Source of the DNA: Vicinamibacteria bacterium
Lineage (GTDB): Bacteria; Acidobacteriota; Vicinamibacteria; Fen-336
Length of the DNA: 64,000 nt
Reading direction: 5' to 3'
NCBI GenBank assembly: GCA_035570235.1
Contig: DATMML010000083.1
Location: 1 to 64,000 of the forward strand
Numbering within the stretch: the first letter of the stretch is position 1; the number at the start of each line of letters is the position of its first letter. A program made the translations under genes and the position numbers. Under the pieces are notes generated by a model. The model did no database searches, was not told the DNA's origin, and worked only from the letters and a program-made list of their open reading frames with translations. This document shows, in pieces, positions 1 through 9,027 of this stretch.

Positions 1-62
1 GCTCTCGGTTTGCCGGGACCCGCCGCCGATTTGAGAAGCGGCTGAGGTTGGTTTTTGTAAGC

Positions 63-138
63 TGGTGGACCGCGGGGGGATCGAACCCCCGACCTCCTGA
101 TTGCGAACCAGGCGCTCTCCCAGCTGAGCTAGCGGCCC
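63..138 (-). tRNA. tRNA-Ala (anticodon CGC)
   Basis: On the minus strand this folds as a 76-nt cloverleaf with an encoded 3' CCA. The 7-bp acceptor stem pairs GGGCCGC with GCGGTCC and contains G3:U70, the alanine identity pair. The anticodon stem CCTGG/TCAGG closes the loop TTCGCAA, giving anticodon CGC, which reads GCG. The T loop is GGTTCGATCCC-like. The GCG codon is common in a genome this rich in G+C. No clear terminator is visible in bases 1-62. Confidence 0.96.
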
Positions 139-563
139 GAAGGCAGACAGGATGATGTTACTGGAGGGTTCAGGAGGTTGCAAGGTGCACTCTTCGCCAG
201 TATATGCGCGACATTTGTGACGTGTTGATTGGGGCTCTGGCGGGCCGCGGAGGGTTTCAGGATGGCTCTAGACAATCCCAGGGTATTTCTCCGTAGGCTG
301 AAGGCGATCTGGTACTCGAAGCCCGCGAGCCAAGTATCGTCCTCGGCGTCTGACACGTCGGTTGGTTGTAGCGCGGGCTCGCACGCATCGTTGCTTGGTT
401 GGCTGCCCTCCGACCCCTATTGAATATGTGGATGATCTTGGGGTCCGCCTCCCCGGTTAGGCTGATTGCAAGGGCCTAGCTCTCGCGTTGTTCCGGTCGG
501 GCTCCTTAGAAGCCTACGAGCGCCAAGAGCGCGCGGCGGAGAACGCCGGGACCCTTTTTGGGG
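139..563. other. intergenic region without a recognisable gene
   Basis: Between the tRNA-Ala gene and the stop of the next minus-strand gene I see only short reading frames with no recognisable protein features. No strong repeat or hairpin with a T run was found. Confidence 0.6.
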
Positions 564-2561
564 TCACCTTCCCTCGACGCGTCCCCTGAGAGCCGCGATC
601 AGGCGGGCCTGGAACTCGGGCTGGACGGTCCGCGCGATTGCGAGCGCCTTCTGGGCGTAAAGGGCGGCCTCGTCCGGTCGGCGATTCGCGTCGAGCGCCT
701 GGCCCACCATGGCAAGCACCCGGGCCGAGTCTGGCGCCAGCGTCTCAGCCTGTCGCGCCTCGGCGAGGGCTGCTTCGGGCTCGTTTGACCTGAGGTCCAA
801 GCCGGCCTTCTGGACGTGGCTCAGGGCCGCGGCCAGCGGAAGATCGAAGTGCCCCTCGAACACGAACACACCGTAGTCGATGACGGCCACGGGCTTCAGC
901 GTCTTGAACTGCTCATAGGCGTTCAGGGGGGCCGGCCCGAGTTCAAAGCCGGAGAGGGTGCCGGCACTCATCAGGACGGGGCCGTCGATTGAGGGCGGCA
1001 CGTCGAACGGCACGGAGAAGGAGAGTGCGTCGGGCGTGAGGAGCGGCTTGCACGGAATCCCGTAGTACCGGTAGTCCAGCGGACCTTCGGCGAAGTAGGC
1101 GAACCAGCAGTCCTTCAGGCCACGCGCGTCCGTATAGGCCTTGACCGCCTTGAGCTGCTGGCCCCAGTCCGAAGACGAGTCGCTCAGGTACTTGTGCACG
1201 CTGCTCGGTCCGCCAAAGGCCTCGTTGGCGTAGGCAATGTACGCGGGAAAGGCGTGCAGGACCGAGACCGCCTGAAAGACGAGCAGGGCCAAGACCGCCA
1301 GGAGCCAGGGTCGCCTTCCCTTCACGAGCGCCGAGACCGCTCCGCCGACGGCAGCTGCCATGAACACGTAGACCGGCAAGACGTGCCTGATGCCGATGTT
1401 CATGCCGCCCGTCATGGCGATCACCATGTACACCGTGGCCGGAATCACCATGGTGACGATGCCCCGCCGCTCCTCCACTCTTCCCGTGAACACAGAAAAG
1501 GCGCCCGCTGCGACGAGAACAAGGAACGTCAGCGAGGACTTGATCGCCATCGCGATCGGGAAGAAGAACCAGACGGCGTGGGGGTAAGTCCTGCCGAGCA
1601 CGTAGCTCGGGAAGGCCCTCGCCTCGTACAGGAAGTGCGCGAAGCCGTAGGTGTACGCCTGGGGCAGGAGGTGAAGCCCGTCGGCCGCGGCCAGGAGCCT
1701 CGCCTCGAGGGCACTCGGGACCAGAGCGAGCTCCACCTGCATGGGAGGGTTGAGAGGGGGGCCACCCTCGGCAGGGACGTACCGGAAGCCGTACGAGGCC
1801 CACAGGATCGCGAGGGAAGAGATGGCGATTACGGCAAGTGCCCCGAGGAGCCGCCTCGCAAGCGGTCCCCTCTTCTCGCCGGGGCGCCCTCCCCCGAGCT
1901 TTCGGCCCCAAAAGACCTCGACGAGAGCGAGGAGCGCGAGATCCGGGAAGAGCTGCACCGCGCTGCTCTTGGCGGCGACCGCGAGCCCCACGACGATGCT
2001 GACCGCGGCTAAGGGGAGGAGGCCTGGCTCCTTCAAGTAGCGGTAGAAGAGGTAGACCGCCCAGAACATGAACAACGCCTGGCCCGTGTCGGTCGTGGCG
2101 AGACTCGAGTGCGCCAGGAACGTGGGGTCGAACGCGAGGAGCGCAAGGGCGATCACGCCTGCGGTGACGCCGAACATCTCCTTCGTCGCCCAGAAGACGA
2201 GGAGCGCCGTGAAAAGACCGAGTGCCACCACGGCCATTCGGCTCCGGAAGAGGACCTCCCCTGCTCCCTCCTGGAAGACGAACTCCCGCCCGCCCTCCAT
2301 CTCGTGCATCCGGAGGGGGCGGTTCTGAATCGAGGGCTCCTTCAACTTCATGCCGACGAGGGGAGCCGCAAGCACATACCTCGTGAGGGGCGGATTCAGG
2401 GTGTAGAACCCGTGAGCCCACTGCAGGTACCCGGCGTAGATGTGGGCCGGCTCGTCGAAGGTCGCCGAGTTACGCGAAGCCGCGAAGGTGAGCTGCAGGA
2501 AGAGCGCCAGGAGCAGGCCGGCCACCGCGGAGGAGACTGCCGGGCGACGCATCGCGTTCAT
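564..2561 (-). CDS. GT39/PMT-like membrane glycosyltransferase with TPR tail
   Basis: A 665-residue polytopic membrane protein. An N-terminal signal-anchor helix is followed by a first extracytoplasmic loop with the acidic motif FDEPAHIYAGYLQW, as in GT-C enzymes (ArnT/PMT type) that move a sugar from a polyprenyl-phosphate donor. About ten further hydrophobic segments follow (residues ~90-440). The last ~90 residues are soluble and TPR-like (AGLDLRSNEPEAALAEARQA, then VLAMVGQALDANRRPDEAAL). A GAGGAGG ribosome site lies just before the ATG at 2561. The acceptor cannot be told from sequence. It stands alone, and the next upstream gene is a GH3 glycosidase on the same strand. Confidence 0.75.
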   Translation of the reverse strand: MNAMRRPAVSSAVAGLLLALFLQLTFAASRNSATFDEPAHIYAGYLQWAHGFYTLNPPLTRYVLAAPLVGMKLKEPSIQNRPLRMHEMEGGREFVFQEGAGEVLFRSRMAVVALGLFTALLVFWATKEMFGVTAGVIALALLAFDPTFLAHSSLATTDTGQALFMFWAVYLFYRYLKEPGLLPLAAVSIVVGLAVAAKSSAVQLFPDLALLALVEVFWGRKLGGGRPGEKRGPLARRLLGALAVIAISSLAILWASYGFRYVPAEGGPPLNPPMQVELALVPSALEARLLAAADGLHLLPQAYTYGFAHFLYEARAFPSYVLGRTYPHAVWFFFPIAMAIKSSLTFLVLVAAGAFSVFTGRVEERRGIVTMVIPATVYMVIAMTGGMNIGIRHVLPVYVFMAAAVGGAVSALVKGRRPWLLAVLALLVFQAVSVLHAFPAYIAYANEAFGGPSSVHKYLSDSSSDWGQQLKAVKAYTDARGLKDCWFAYFAEGPLDYRYYGIPCKPLLTPDALSFSVPFDVPPSIDGPVLMSAGTLSGFELGPAPLNAYEQFKTLKPVAVIDYGVFVFEGHFDLPLAAALSHVQKAGLDLRSNEPEAALAEARQAETLAPDSARVLAMVGQALDANRRPDEAALYAQKALAIARTVQPEFQARLIAALRGRVEGR

Positions 2562-2753
2562 GAGAAGACCTCCTCAGGCACAAACGGCGTCGCTAAACCC
2601 ACTCGGCCGCTCCCGGACCACCCTTGGCCCTCTGCGCCGACGGCGAGAATCGCTCCTGACCCTTTTTCTGGACCTCGGGCAGGCGGGGGCCCGACGGCAG
2701 GCCGCCGGCGCAATCTGGCCTCCCGGGCGACCCAAGCGCTCGAGCGCCGTCTC

Positions 2754-5033
2754 CTACTCTGCGCGGAGCGTCGCCTTCAGAAGGTCACGGTCTCGTGACG
2801 ACGGGCCCACGAGGATCTCGAAGTCCCCGGGTTCGACGACGTACTTTCCGTCGGCGTCGACGAGCTCGAAGGACTCCCAGGGCAACCTCACGGTTACCGT
2901 TTTCTTCTCCCCGGGCTCGAGGTGCACCCGAGCGAATCCCTTGAGCGCCTTGCTCACCCAGGTCACCGAGGTGACCACGTCGCTCACGTACACCTGGACG
3001 ATCTCGTCGCCCGCGCGCTTACCGGCGTTCAGCACGTCGACCGAGACCGTGGCGGCCTGGCCGCGGGCGAGGGCGTTCGAGGCCAGCTGCACGTTGCTGT
3101 AGCGGTACTCCGTGTAGCTCAGTCCGTGCCCGAACGGAAAGATCGGCTCTTGGGTGAGGTCCGCGTAACGGCTGCCGTGCTGTCCGCGCACCTGGTTGTA
3201 GAACACCGGCTGCTGGCCCACGTGCACCGGGAAAGAGATCGTGAGCTTGCCCGAGGGGTTCATCTGGCCGAACACGGCCTCGGCGATGGCTCGCCCGCCC
3301 TCCATGCCGGGGTTGAACGCTTCGAGGATCGCCCGGGCGCTCTTCACGGCAGGCGGCAAGACGAGGGGCTTGCTGTTCACGAGCACCACGATCATCGGCT
3401 TGCCCGTCTTTTGGAGGGCGTCGAGGAGAGCCACCTGGCCGCCCTGCATCTCGAGCGTCGCTGTGCTCTTCCCCTCACCGATGAAGTCGAGGTGGTCGCC
3501 GACCACGGCGACCACCGCGTCCGAGGCCAGGGCGGCGGCGACCGCGCCGGGTAGCCCGGAGAGGTCCCCGTTGTTGATCGCGCAGCCCTTCTCGTAGCGG
3601 ACGCTCGTCCCTGCCGGGGCCACCGCCTTGATGCCGTCGAGCACCGTCACCGTCTTGTCCCGTGGATGCTTGCCGGCCTCCGGCGGGTGCTGCGGGGAGC
3701 CGAGCGACCAGTCGCCGAGCTGCTGGAGGTCGTCGTCCGCGTTCGGCCCGATCACCGCGATCGACTTCACCCGGGAGGCGTCGAGGGGTAGCACGCCGTC
3801 GTTCTGGAGCAGCACAAGGCTCTCTCGGGCGGCGTCGAGGACGGCCGCGCGGTGGTCCTTCCGAGCAACCTCGATGGCAGCTTTTTGGAGGTCGGGCCGC
3901 CGCGGGTTCTCGAACAAGCCCATCCGGAACTTGAGACCCAGAATGCGCTTCAAGGGCTCGTCGATCTCCGACTCTTTCATCCGGCCGCTCTTCACGGCCT
4001 CGATCGCCCCCTCGTAGAACTGAGGCGTCGTCATGATGAGGTCGTTCCCGGCGCGCACGGCCATGATCGCGGCGTCGGCGTAGGTCTTAGCAACCTTCTG
4101 CTCGTGGACGAGGCGTCCGACGTTGTCCCAGTCGGTGACGAGGACGCCCTTGAAGCCCCACTGGTCCTTCAGCACGTCCCGGAGGAGCCACTTGTTGGCC
4201 GTCGAAGGCACGCCGTCCATCGACTGGTAGCCCGTCATGAACATCATGGCCCCCGCGCGGGCGGCGCGCTCGAACGGCGGGAGGAAGTAGCTTCTCAGCT
4301 TCCGCCTGGAGATGTCCGCCTCCGAGGCGTCCCGCCCGCCTTGCGTCTCAGAGTAGCCCGCGTAGTGCTTGGCGGTCGCGAGCACGGCGGTCGGATCGTC
4401 GAGCCCCTTGCCCTGGTAGCCGCGGATCAGGGCGGCTCCGAGCTCCCCGATCAAGTACGGGTCCTCGCCGAAGGTCTCGCCGGTCCGCCCCCAACGCAGG
4501 TCTCGGGTCAGGCAGAGCACCGGCGAGAAGGTCTCGTGGATGCCAGTCGGAGCCATCTCCTCCGCGGTGACCCGGCCCATTCGCTCCAGCAGGTCGGGGC
4601 TCCAGCTCGCCGCCATTGCGAGCTGGGTGGGGAAGATGTTCGCGTCCTTCCAGAAGGAGTGGCCGTGGATCCCGTCCTCCCCGACGAGGAGCGGGATGGC
4701 GAGGCGGTTCTTCGCCGCGAGGTCCATCGCGACGGCGATCTTGGCGCCGAGGACGTGGAGCAGCGCCCCGGGCTGACGAGTGTTCACGAACGACAGGTCC
4801 TCGCCCCGAGCATCGAGCATCAACAGCTGGCCGACTTTTTCTTCCAGAGTCATACGCGAGACAAGGTCGAGGACGCGCTCGTCCACGCTCAGCGCGGGAT
4901 TGAGGTACTTCAGCGGTCTGGGCGCATCGGCTGAGGGCCGCGCGCGCGCTTTCGTGGCCGCGCTCTGGGTCCAGACTGGCACCGCCAGGCCAACGCACGC
5001 GCCCACGGCCAGCAGCAGACGAAAATGGTTCAT
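2754..5033 (-). CDS. GH3 family beta-glucosidase/beta-xylosidase
   Basis: A 759-residue secreted glycoside hydrolase family 3 enzyme, predicted to remove terminal beta-linked sugars from oligosaccharides in the periplasm. The start chosen is the ATG at 5033, which follows a GGGGGAGG ribosome site and opens a signal peptide (MNHFRLLLAVGACVGLAVPV); the frame stays open 33 codons upstream. Domain order is GH3 N-terminal barrel (~55-375) with the nucleophile Asp in VLVTDWDNV (D301), GH3 C-terminal domain (~410-620) and a fibronectin-III-like tail (~670-745), the usual BglX arrangement. The divergent TetR gene and its palindrome at 5186 suggest sugar- or ligand-responsive control. Substrate specificity (glucose or xylose) is not determined here. 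Confidence 0.92.
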   Translation of the reverse strand: MNHFRLLLAVGACVGLAVPVWTQSAATKARARPSADAPRPLKYLNPALSVDERVLDLVSRMTLEEKVGQLLMLDARGEDLSFVNTRQPGALLHVLGAKIAVAMDLAAKNRLAIPLLVGEDGIHGHSFWKDANIFPTQLAMAASWSPDLLERMGRVTAEEMAPTGIHETFSPVLCLTRDLRWGRTGETFGEDPYLIGELGAALIRGYQGKGLDDPTAVLATAKHYAGYSETQGGRDASEADISRRKLRSYFLPPFERAARAGAMMFMTGYQSMDGVPSTANKWLLRDVLKDQWGFKGVLVTDWDNVGRLVHEQKVAKTYADAAIMAVRAGNDLIMTTPQFYEGAIEAVKSGRMKESEIDEPLKRILGLKFRMGLFENPRRPDLQKAAIEVARKDHRAAVLDAARESLVLLQNDGVLPLDASRVKSIAVIGPNADDDLQQLGDWSLGSPQHPPEAGKHPRDKTVTVLDGIKAVAPAGTSVRYEKGCAINNGDLSGLPGAVAAALASDAVVAVVGDHLDFIGEGKSTATLEMQGGQVALLDALQKTGKPMIVVLVNSKPLVLPPAVKSARAILEAFNPGMEGGRAIAEAVFGQMNPSGKLTISFPVHVGQQPVFYNQVRGQHGSRYADLTQEPIFPFGHGLSYTEYRYSNVQLASNALARGQAATVSVDVLNAGKRAGDEIVQVYVSDVVTSVTWVSKALKGFARVHLEPGEKKTVTVRLPWESFELVDADGKYVVEPGDFEILVGPSSRDRDLLKATLRAE

Positions 5034-5185
5034 CCTCCCCCCCCTGACCGTCGGCGCCGCGACAGTGCCGAAGGGCCTTCGGCCTCTCTCGAGCTCGTGG
5101 CGCCGCGACACGCGCAAGACCCGCCCCTCCACGAGGCGCGACAGCCGGGTTTACTAGGGGGCTGGCCCAATCGCCCGCATACTAT

Positions 5186-5200
5186 TGGCACTCAGTGCCA
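5186..5200. promoter_or_regulatory. perfect palindrome, probable TetR operator
   Basis: TGGCACTCAGTGCCA is a perfect 7-1-7 inverted repeat between the divergent GH3 and TetR genes. A weak -10-like TACTAT (5180-5185) abuts it on the left, so the palindrome would cover the transcription start of the TetR gene. This is typical of autorepression. That the neighbouring TetR protein binds it is inference. Confidence 0.7.
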
Positions 5201-5218
5201 CTGTCAACATCATGGAAT

Positions 5219-5953
5219 ATGATGGACGCCATGGCGAGGCCAGATCCAAGGCGCCACGAGCGGAAGGCGAGGCCGTTCGCCCGGGCCCTGCCGCCGCTGC
5301 CCACCGCCCTCCGCCAGAGGAAGCGCGAGGTTGTCCGGGTGGCCCTCGCCACCGCCGCGGAGGGGCTCTTTCTTTCGCGCGGCTTCGAGCGCACGACCGT
5401 CGAGCAGATCGCCCACGCCGCGGGTGTGTCCCGCCGGACCTTCTTCCGCTACTACGAGTCCAAGGAGGACGTCCTGGTCGAGCGCTCCGAAAGGCGGGGC
5501 GAACGGCTCTATGCCGAGCTCGCCGAGCGCCCTCCCGGTGAGCCGCCTCTCCTCGCGATCCGCAACGCACTCATCCCAGCCGTCCGCGCGGGGGTCGAGG
5601 ACGCCGAGTTCACTCGCTGGGTGATCCGCGCTCTGCGCGAGAAGAGCCCGCTCCGGCGAGCGATGATGGAGCGGCGCAGTCGCCTGGAGGAGCGGATCGC
5701 CGCCCTCATGGCCGCGCGCCTCCGGTCGGAGCCACGCGACAACACACCGATGCTCCTGGCCTTCGTCACGCGGGCGCTGCACGACACCGCGTTCAACGCC
5801 TGGTACGACCACGAGACGGGCGACGTCACCGGGCTCGTCGACGGGCTGATCGGGCGCCTCCACGCGGCGGTCGCCGAGCTTCCCTCTGAGCTCTGGTCCC
5901 GCGTGTTGCCCCGGGGGAGCACCTCCGCCCGCAGCAAGACCCGCCGGCGCTGA
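5219..5953 (+). CDS. TetR/AcrR family transcriptional regulator
   Basis: A one-component repressor of about 244 residues. The N-terminal helix-turn-helix (roughly residues 35-80) reads TTVEQIAHAAGVSRRTFFRY then YESKEDVL, the canonical TetR_N signature. The C-terminal ~150 residues are a helical ligand-binding domain that cannot be assigned to a subfamily by eye. Possible starts are a GTG at 5195 (inside the operator palindrome, unlikely) and ATGs at 5219, 5222 and 5231; I chose 5219 because it clears the palindrome. No good Shine-Dalgarno sequence is visible. It is divergent from the GH3 glycosidase gene, which may be its target along with itself. The C-terminus is Arg/Ser-rich. Confidence 0.9.
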   Translation: MMDAMARPDPRRHERKARPFARALPPLPTALRQRKREVVRVALATAAEGLFLSRGFERTTVEQIAHAAGVSRRTFFRYYESKEDVLVERSERRGERLYAELAERPPGEPPLLAIRNALIPAVRAGVEDAEFTRWVIRALREKSPLRRAMMERRSRLEERIAALMAARLRSEPRDNTPMLLAFVTRALHDTAFNAWYDHETGDVTGLVDGLIGRLHAAVAELPSELWSRVLPRGSTSARSKTRRR

Positions 5954-6559
5954 GGGGCTCTCGTCCCCCCCGCCCGTTCCCCGGACGCCGAGGCCCCGGC
6001 AACGAGCCGGCCGCTCGTCTTGGTCAGGGATGAGCGACCAAGGGGCACGGCACCCGGCCTGGGCTTTCGCGTGGCACGGGAGAGCCGCAAGCGACCTCCA
6101 CGCTCGAGCTTACGACGGTAGACCTCGTGGCGGGGGCGGGGAAGGCCTTCGAGGCAGCGCTCGGCGCGGACCAACCAGTACTTCATGGTGAGATACTCTG
6201 GTATCAGATGCTGGCGGGGGGAGTCGCTCCCCGCTATATCCGACTGCGCCCGCGGCCGAGCCTATCGTCGGTTCTCGATGGAAGGAATGAACAGACGATG
6301 CCCGACGATGTCAACCGTTTGGTCGCGAGGACGACGATTGAGATCTTGACTCTACGACCAACGATGAGTCTAGGCCTCGGGCTGCCCACCCATCAGTGAT
6401 GGAGGCGTCGAGAGAGGAGCGGTGGGGGGATCTGCTGACTTCACGGGTGTGGGGCTCTGCAACCGCTCCCCGAATGGACCAGCAGTGCCGCCGGTTGCGC
6501 GCCAAACAGCGGATCGATTGTCGACGTTGTCGGCCGCGCTCGCCGGGCTGCCGACCGCG
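5954..6559. other. gene-poor spacer upstream of the LysE exporter
   Basis: About 600 bases with no convincing gene. It contains small inverted repeats: GATAC-N4-GTATC (6192-6205), a 6-bp GGGGAG/CTCCCC hairpin with a TCG loop (6218-6232), and a 7-bp TTGGTCG/CGACCAA pair (6319-6325 and 6355-6361) that brackets a TTGACT (6346-6351) with a poor -10 17 bp later. These may belong to the promoter of the downstream LysE gene, but the evidence is weak. Confidence 0.4.
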
Positions 6560-7147
6560 ATGAGGGAGACGCTGCCCGCCCTGATCGCCTTTGCGGCGGC
6601 GATGAGCTTCACGCCCGGCCCCAACAACACCCTGGTGACGGCTTCGGGTGCGAGCTTCGGGTTCCGCCGTTCGCTTCCGTTGCTACTCGGGGTCGTGCTC
6701 GGCTTTGCCCTGATGGTGGTTGGGCTCGGCGCCGCGCGCTTGTTCCAGGCTCTTCCCGTCCTGCACGAGATCCTGAAGGTCGCGGGATCAATCTACCTGC
6801 TGTGGCTCGCTTGGCGGATTGCGCGGGCTGGCCGCTCCGGCCCGGCGGGCGGCCGGGCCCGACCAATTTCGTTCGTCGAGGCCACGGCGTTCCAGTGGAT
6901 CAACCCTAAGGGCTGGGTGTTCGCGGCCGGCGCCCTGTCGGCTTTCACCACTGTGGGCGGCGACCTGGTCGGCGAGGTCACCGTGATCACTGTCGTGCTC
7001 GCCGTCGCCTGTCTGGCCGGCATCACTACCTGGTGCGCGTTCGGAGTGGCGATCGGCCGCCTGCTGACGTCGGACCGCGCGCTGGCCGCGTTTAATTGGA
7101 GCATGGCCGGCCTGCTGGCGCTCTCGGTTGCGGCGGCCTTCGTCTGA
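6560..7147 (+). CDS. LysE/RhtB family amino-acid exporter
   Basis: A 195-residue inner-membrane protein with about six hydrophobic segments and the LysE-family signature SFTPGPNNTLVTASGASFGF near the N-terminus. Members export basic amino acids, homoserine, threonine or related metabolites. The ATG at 6560 (MRETLPALIAFAAAMSF) is chosen because it places the first membrane helix at the N-terminus as in the family and gives the usual length of ~200. The frame is open upstream to 6422, but the added residues have no membrane or family character. It converges on a MocR-type regulator, a pairing common for LysE exporters. A hairpin between the two stops probably ends both transcripts. Substrate unknown. 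Confidence 0.88.
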   Translation: MRETLPALIAFAAAMSFTPGPNNTLVTASGASFGFRRSLPLLLGVVLGFALMVVGLGAARLFQALPVLHEILKVAGSIYLLWLAWRIARAGRSGPAGGRARPISFVEATAFQWINPKGWVFAAGALSAFTTVGGDLVGEVTVITVVLAVACLAGITTWCAFGVAIGRLLTSDRALAAFNWSMAGLLALSVAAAFV

Positions 7148-7268
7148 TGGCCGGCGGGGGCTCAACGTCAGGCTGGTAGCCCGTGGCCTCCCTGTCGCGA
7201 GAGGCCCTCGTTCCCGGAGCGGCCAGGACTCTGGGTTGCGGTACCGTTTGAATAGAGCCGGCATCGGC

Positions 7269-7292
7269 CCCGGCTGCGTTGTCGCAGCCGGG
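7269..7292. terminator. bidirectional hairpin between convergent genes
   Basis: CCCGGCTGCG-TTGT-CGCAGCCGGG forms a perfect 10-bp stem with a 4-nt loop, in the gap between the LysE stop (7147) and the MocR stop (7294). There is no strong T run on either side, so it may act as a weak or Rho-assisted terminator. Confidence 0.6.
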
Positions 7293-7293
7293 C

Positions 7294-8760
7294 TTAGGGG
7301 AGAGCCGCGGCCATTCGCCTCACTGCTTCCGGGAGCTCGTGTTCGTTCAACCACGCAAAGCTAAATCTCGCAAACGGCTGGGGATGTCCATCGAAAGCGT
7401 AGCGCCGACCGGTGTACCAGGAGACGCCGAACTGGACGCTCCGGCGTGCCCAGGACTCGACATCGACAGAGATGCGGAGGTGGACCCATAGGGCCATTCC
7501 GCCGGGGGCAAGCGTGAAGTCGACGCGGTCCCCGAAGGTCCGGCGCAGGCTGCGGGCCAGGATCTCGCGGCGGGTCGCGTACACGCGTCGCACACGCGCG
7601 ATGTGGCGCTGTAGCTCGCCATCCTCGATCAACGTGGCCACCGCCGCCTCGGTCGCCAGGTCTCCCTGTATATCGAGCAAAGAGCGGATCGCACTCGCGC
7701 TCCGCAGGACGGCCGGCGGGGCGACGACATAGCCGATGCGAAGGCCGGGGGCGAGAGCTTTTGAGAGTGTGCCGATGTACACGACGAGGCCCGGTTCATC
7801 GGTGCTGGCCAATGGAAGTACGGGACGACCGTCGTAGTGGAACTCGTGGTCGTAGTCGTCTTCGATGATCGCAATGTGTCGGGCCCGCGCCAGGGCGAGG
7901 AGGGCCAGGCGTCGCGCCGCCTTCAGGGTCACCGTAGTTGGATACTGATGATGGGGTGTGACGCAGAGGGCGCGGAGCGTCGTGCGGCTGGCCAGTCGGG
8001 AGAGCGCCTCGACATCGATGCCATCGCCGTCGATGGGGACGGGAATGACCGTCGCCCCCGCGGCTCGGAACGCCTCCCAGGACGGGCGATAGCCGAACTG
8101 TTCCACCGCGACGACGTCGCCGGGACGGAGCAACGTCCGGGCAACGAGGGTCAAAGCCATCTGGGAGCCGCGCGTGACGAGCACATCGTCGGCGGCGACG
8201 GACAGGCCCCTCGTGTTCGCGAGCATCGATGCGAGGGCGGTACGGAGCGCGGGGTGTCCCTCGGGATCGCCGTACGCGAGCAGGTCTGGACCGCGTAGGG
8301 CCAAAACGCGCCGATAGGCGCGCCCGATAGCGCGCGTGGGGAGAAGGCGGACGTCAGGCGCGCCATTGCTCAAGTTCAGCGTGCCGGTCGGAAGGCTCGG
8401 CGGGCGAAACGGAGCGGGGGTCGGGGGGAGCGGGAAGGGCAGGGCCGACACGTGTTTAGGGGCTCCCCGCCGCCGTGAGAATGGCCGGCCGGCGGGATGA
8501 ACGATGCTACGCGCGACGAAGGTTCCGCGGCCCGGTGTCGTCTCGAGCCATCCTTCCGCCACGAGCTCGGCCAACGCGGCAAGGACGGTATTGCGATGCA
8601 CCCGGAGGCTGGCCGCGAGCCGCCGGCTGCCCGGCAGCCGGTCCCCCGGGCGCAGGCGTCCACGGTGGATATCGGCGGTCAGGGAGCGCGCGATCTGCAG
8701 GAACGGGGGCAGGGGTGCGGCGCGGTCGACGGCGATTACGAGTTCCCAGGGGGGCGGCAT
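7294..8760 (-). CDS. MocR/PdxR-type regulator (GntR wHTH plus PLP aminotransferase fold)
   Basis: A 488-residue fusion regulator. Residues ~10-80 form a GntR winged helix (RPGDRLPGSRRLAASLRVHR then NTVLAALAELVAEGWL). Residues ~125-480 are a fold-type-I aminotransferase-like domain, with IIEDDYDHEF and the PLP Schiff-base lysine in GTLSKALAPGLRIGY (K334). MocR proteins sense PLP, amino acids or amine adducts and switch genes for vitamin B6, GABA, taurine or exporters. The LysE exporter that it converges on is a likely target. A three-copy TAGACC operator with a good -10 lies directly upstream. The short leader (~8 nt) lacks a Shine-Dalgarno sequence. Confidence 0.92.
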   Translation of the reverse strand: MPPPWELVIAVDRAAPLPPFLQIARSLTADIHRGRLRPGDRLPGSRRLAASLRVHRNTVLAALAELVAEGWLETTPGRGTFVARSIVHPAGRPFSRRRGAPKHVSALPFPLPPTPAPFRPPSLPTGTLNLSNGAPDVRLLPTRAIGRAYRRVLALRGPDLLAYGDPEGHPALRTALASMLANTRGLSVAADDVLVTRGSQMALTLVARTLLRPGDVVAVEQFGYRPSWEAFRAAGATVIPVPIDGDGIDVEALSRLASRTTLRALCVTPHHQYPTTVTLKAARRLALLALARARHIAIIEDDYDHEFHYDGRPVLPLASTDEPGLVVYIGTLSKALAPGLRIGYVVAPPAVLRSASAIRSLLDIQGDLATEAAVATLIEDGELQRHIARVRRVYATRREILARSLRRTFGDRVDFTLAPGGMALWVHLRISVDVESWARRSVQFGVSWYTGRRYAFDGHPQPFARFSFAWLNEHELPEAVRRMAAALP

Positions 8761-8775
8761 TGTTTTGGGCGGGGG

Positions 8776-8805
8776 ATTGTACCGCGGCGAGCATTGGCTG
8801 GTCTA
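8776..8805 (-). promoter_or_regulatory. predicted promoter of the MocR gene
   Basis: On the minus strand TAGACC (8805-8800, 4/6 match to the -35) and TACAAT (8781-8776, 5/6 match to the -10) are separated by 18 bp. Transcription would start about 8 nt before the ATG at 8760. The -35 hexamer is itself part of an operator repeat, which suggests autorepression. Confidence 0.5.
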
Positions 8806-8842
8806 GGGAAAACCAGCAATACGGACCTAGACCGTTAGACCA
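8799..8842. promoter_or_regulatory. MocR operator: three TAGACC/GGTCTA copies
   Basis: TGGTCTAG at 8799-8806 is inverted relative to CTAGACC at 8827-8833 and TTAGACCA at 8835-8842. The last two form an 8-bp-period direct repeat, and 8799-8805 pairs perfectly with 8836-8842 (TGGTCTA/TAGACCA). Mixed direct and inverted half-sites next to the gene are typical for MocR regulators. Binding by this MocR protein is inferred. Confidence 0.65.
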
Positions 8843-9027
8843 GTGTGCCTACACTTGTGTGCTGGGGCCGCGGGTGCATCCCGGGTGACCCGAAGGGGCG
8901 CCTGCATCGCCGCGGGGGCCATACCGGGTGGCGCCGCAGGCACGTACAAAGCGGGGCGGCCCACGGTCAGCGGAGGAAGCCCATCACATGGGGAAGCGCA
9001 CCGTCGGCGTCGACGCTGGCGCGCGGG

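Noticed and set aside
1194-2012. Long plus-strand frame opposite the GT39-like gene
   Set aside because: Highly charged His/Arg/Asp-rich translation with no family resemblance, antisense to a clear membrane protein.
6218-6232. GGGGAG-TCG-CTCCCC hairpin as a terminator or riboswitch
   Set aside because: Short stem, no T run and no neighbouring coding end; G+C-rich chance pairing is likely.
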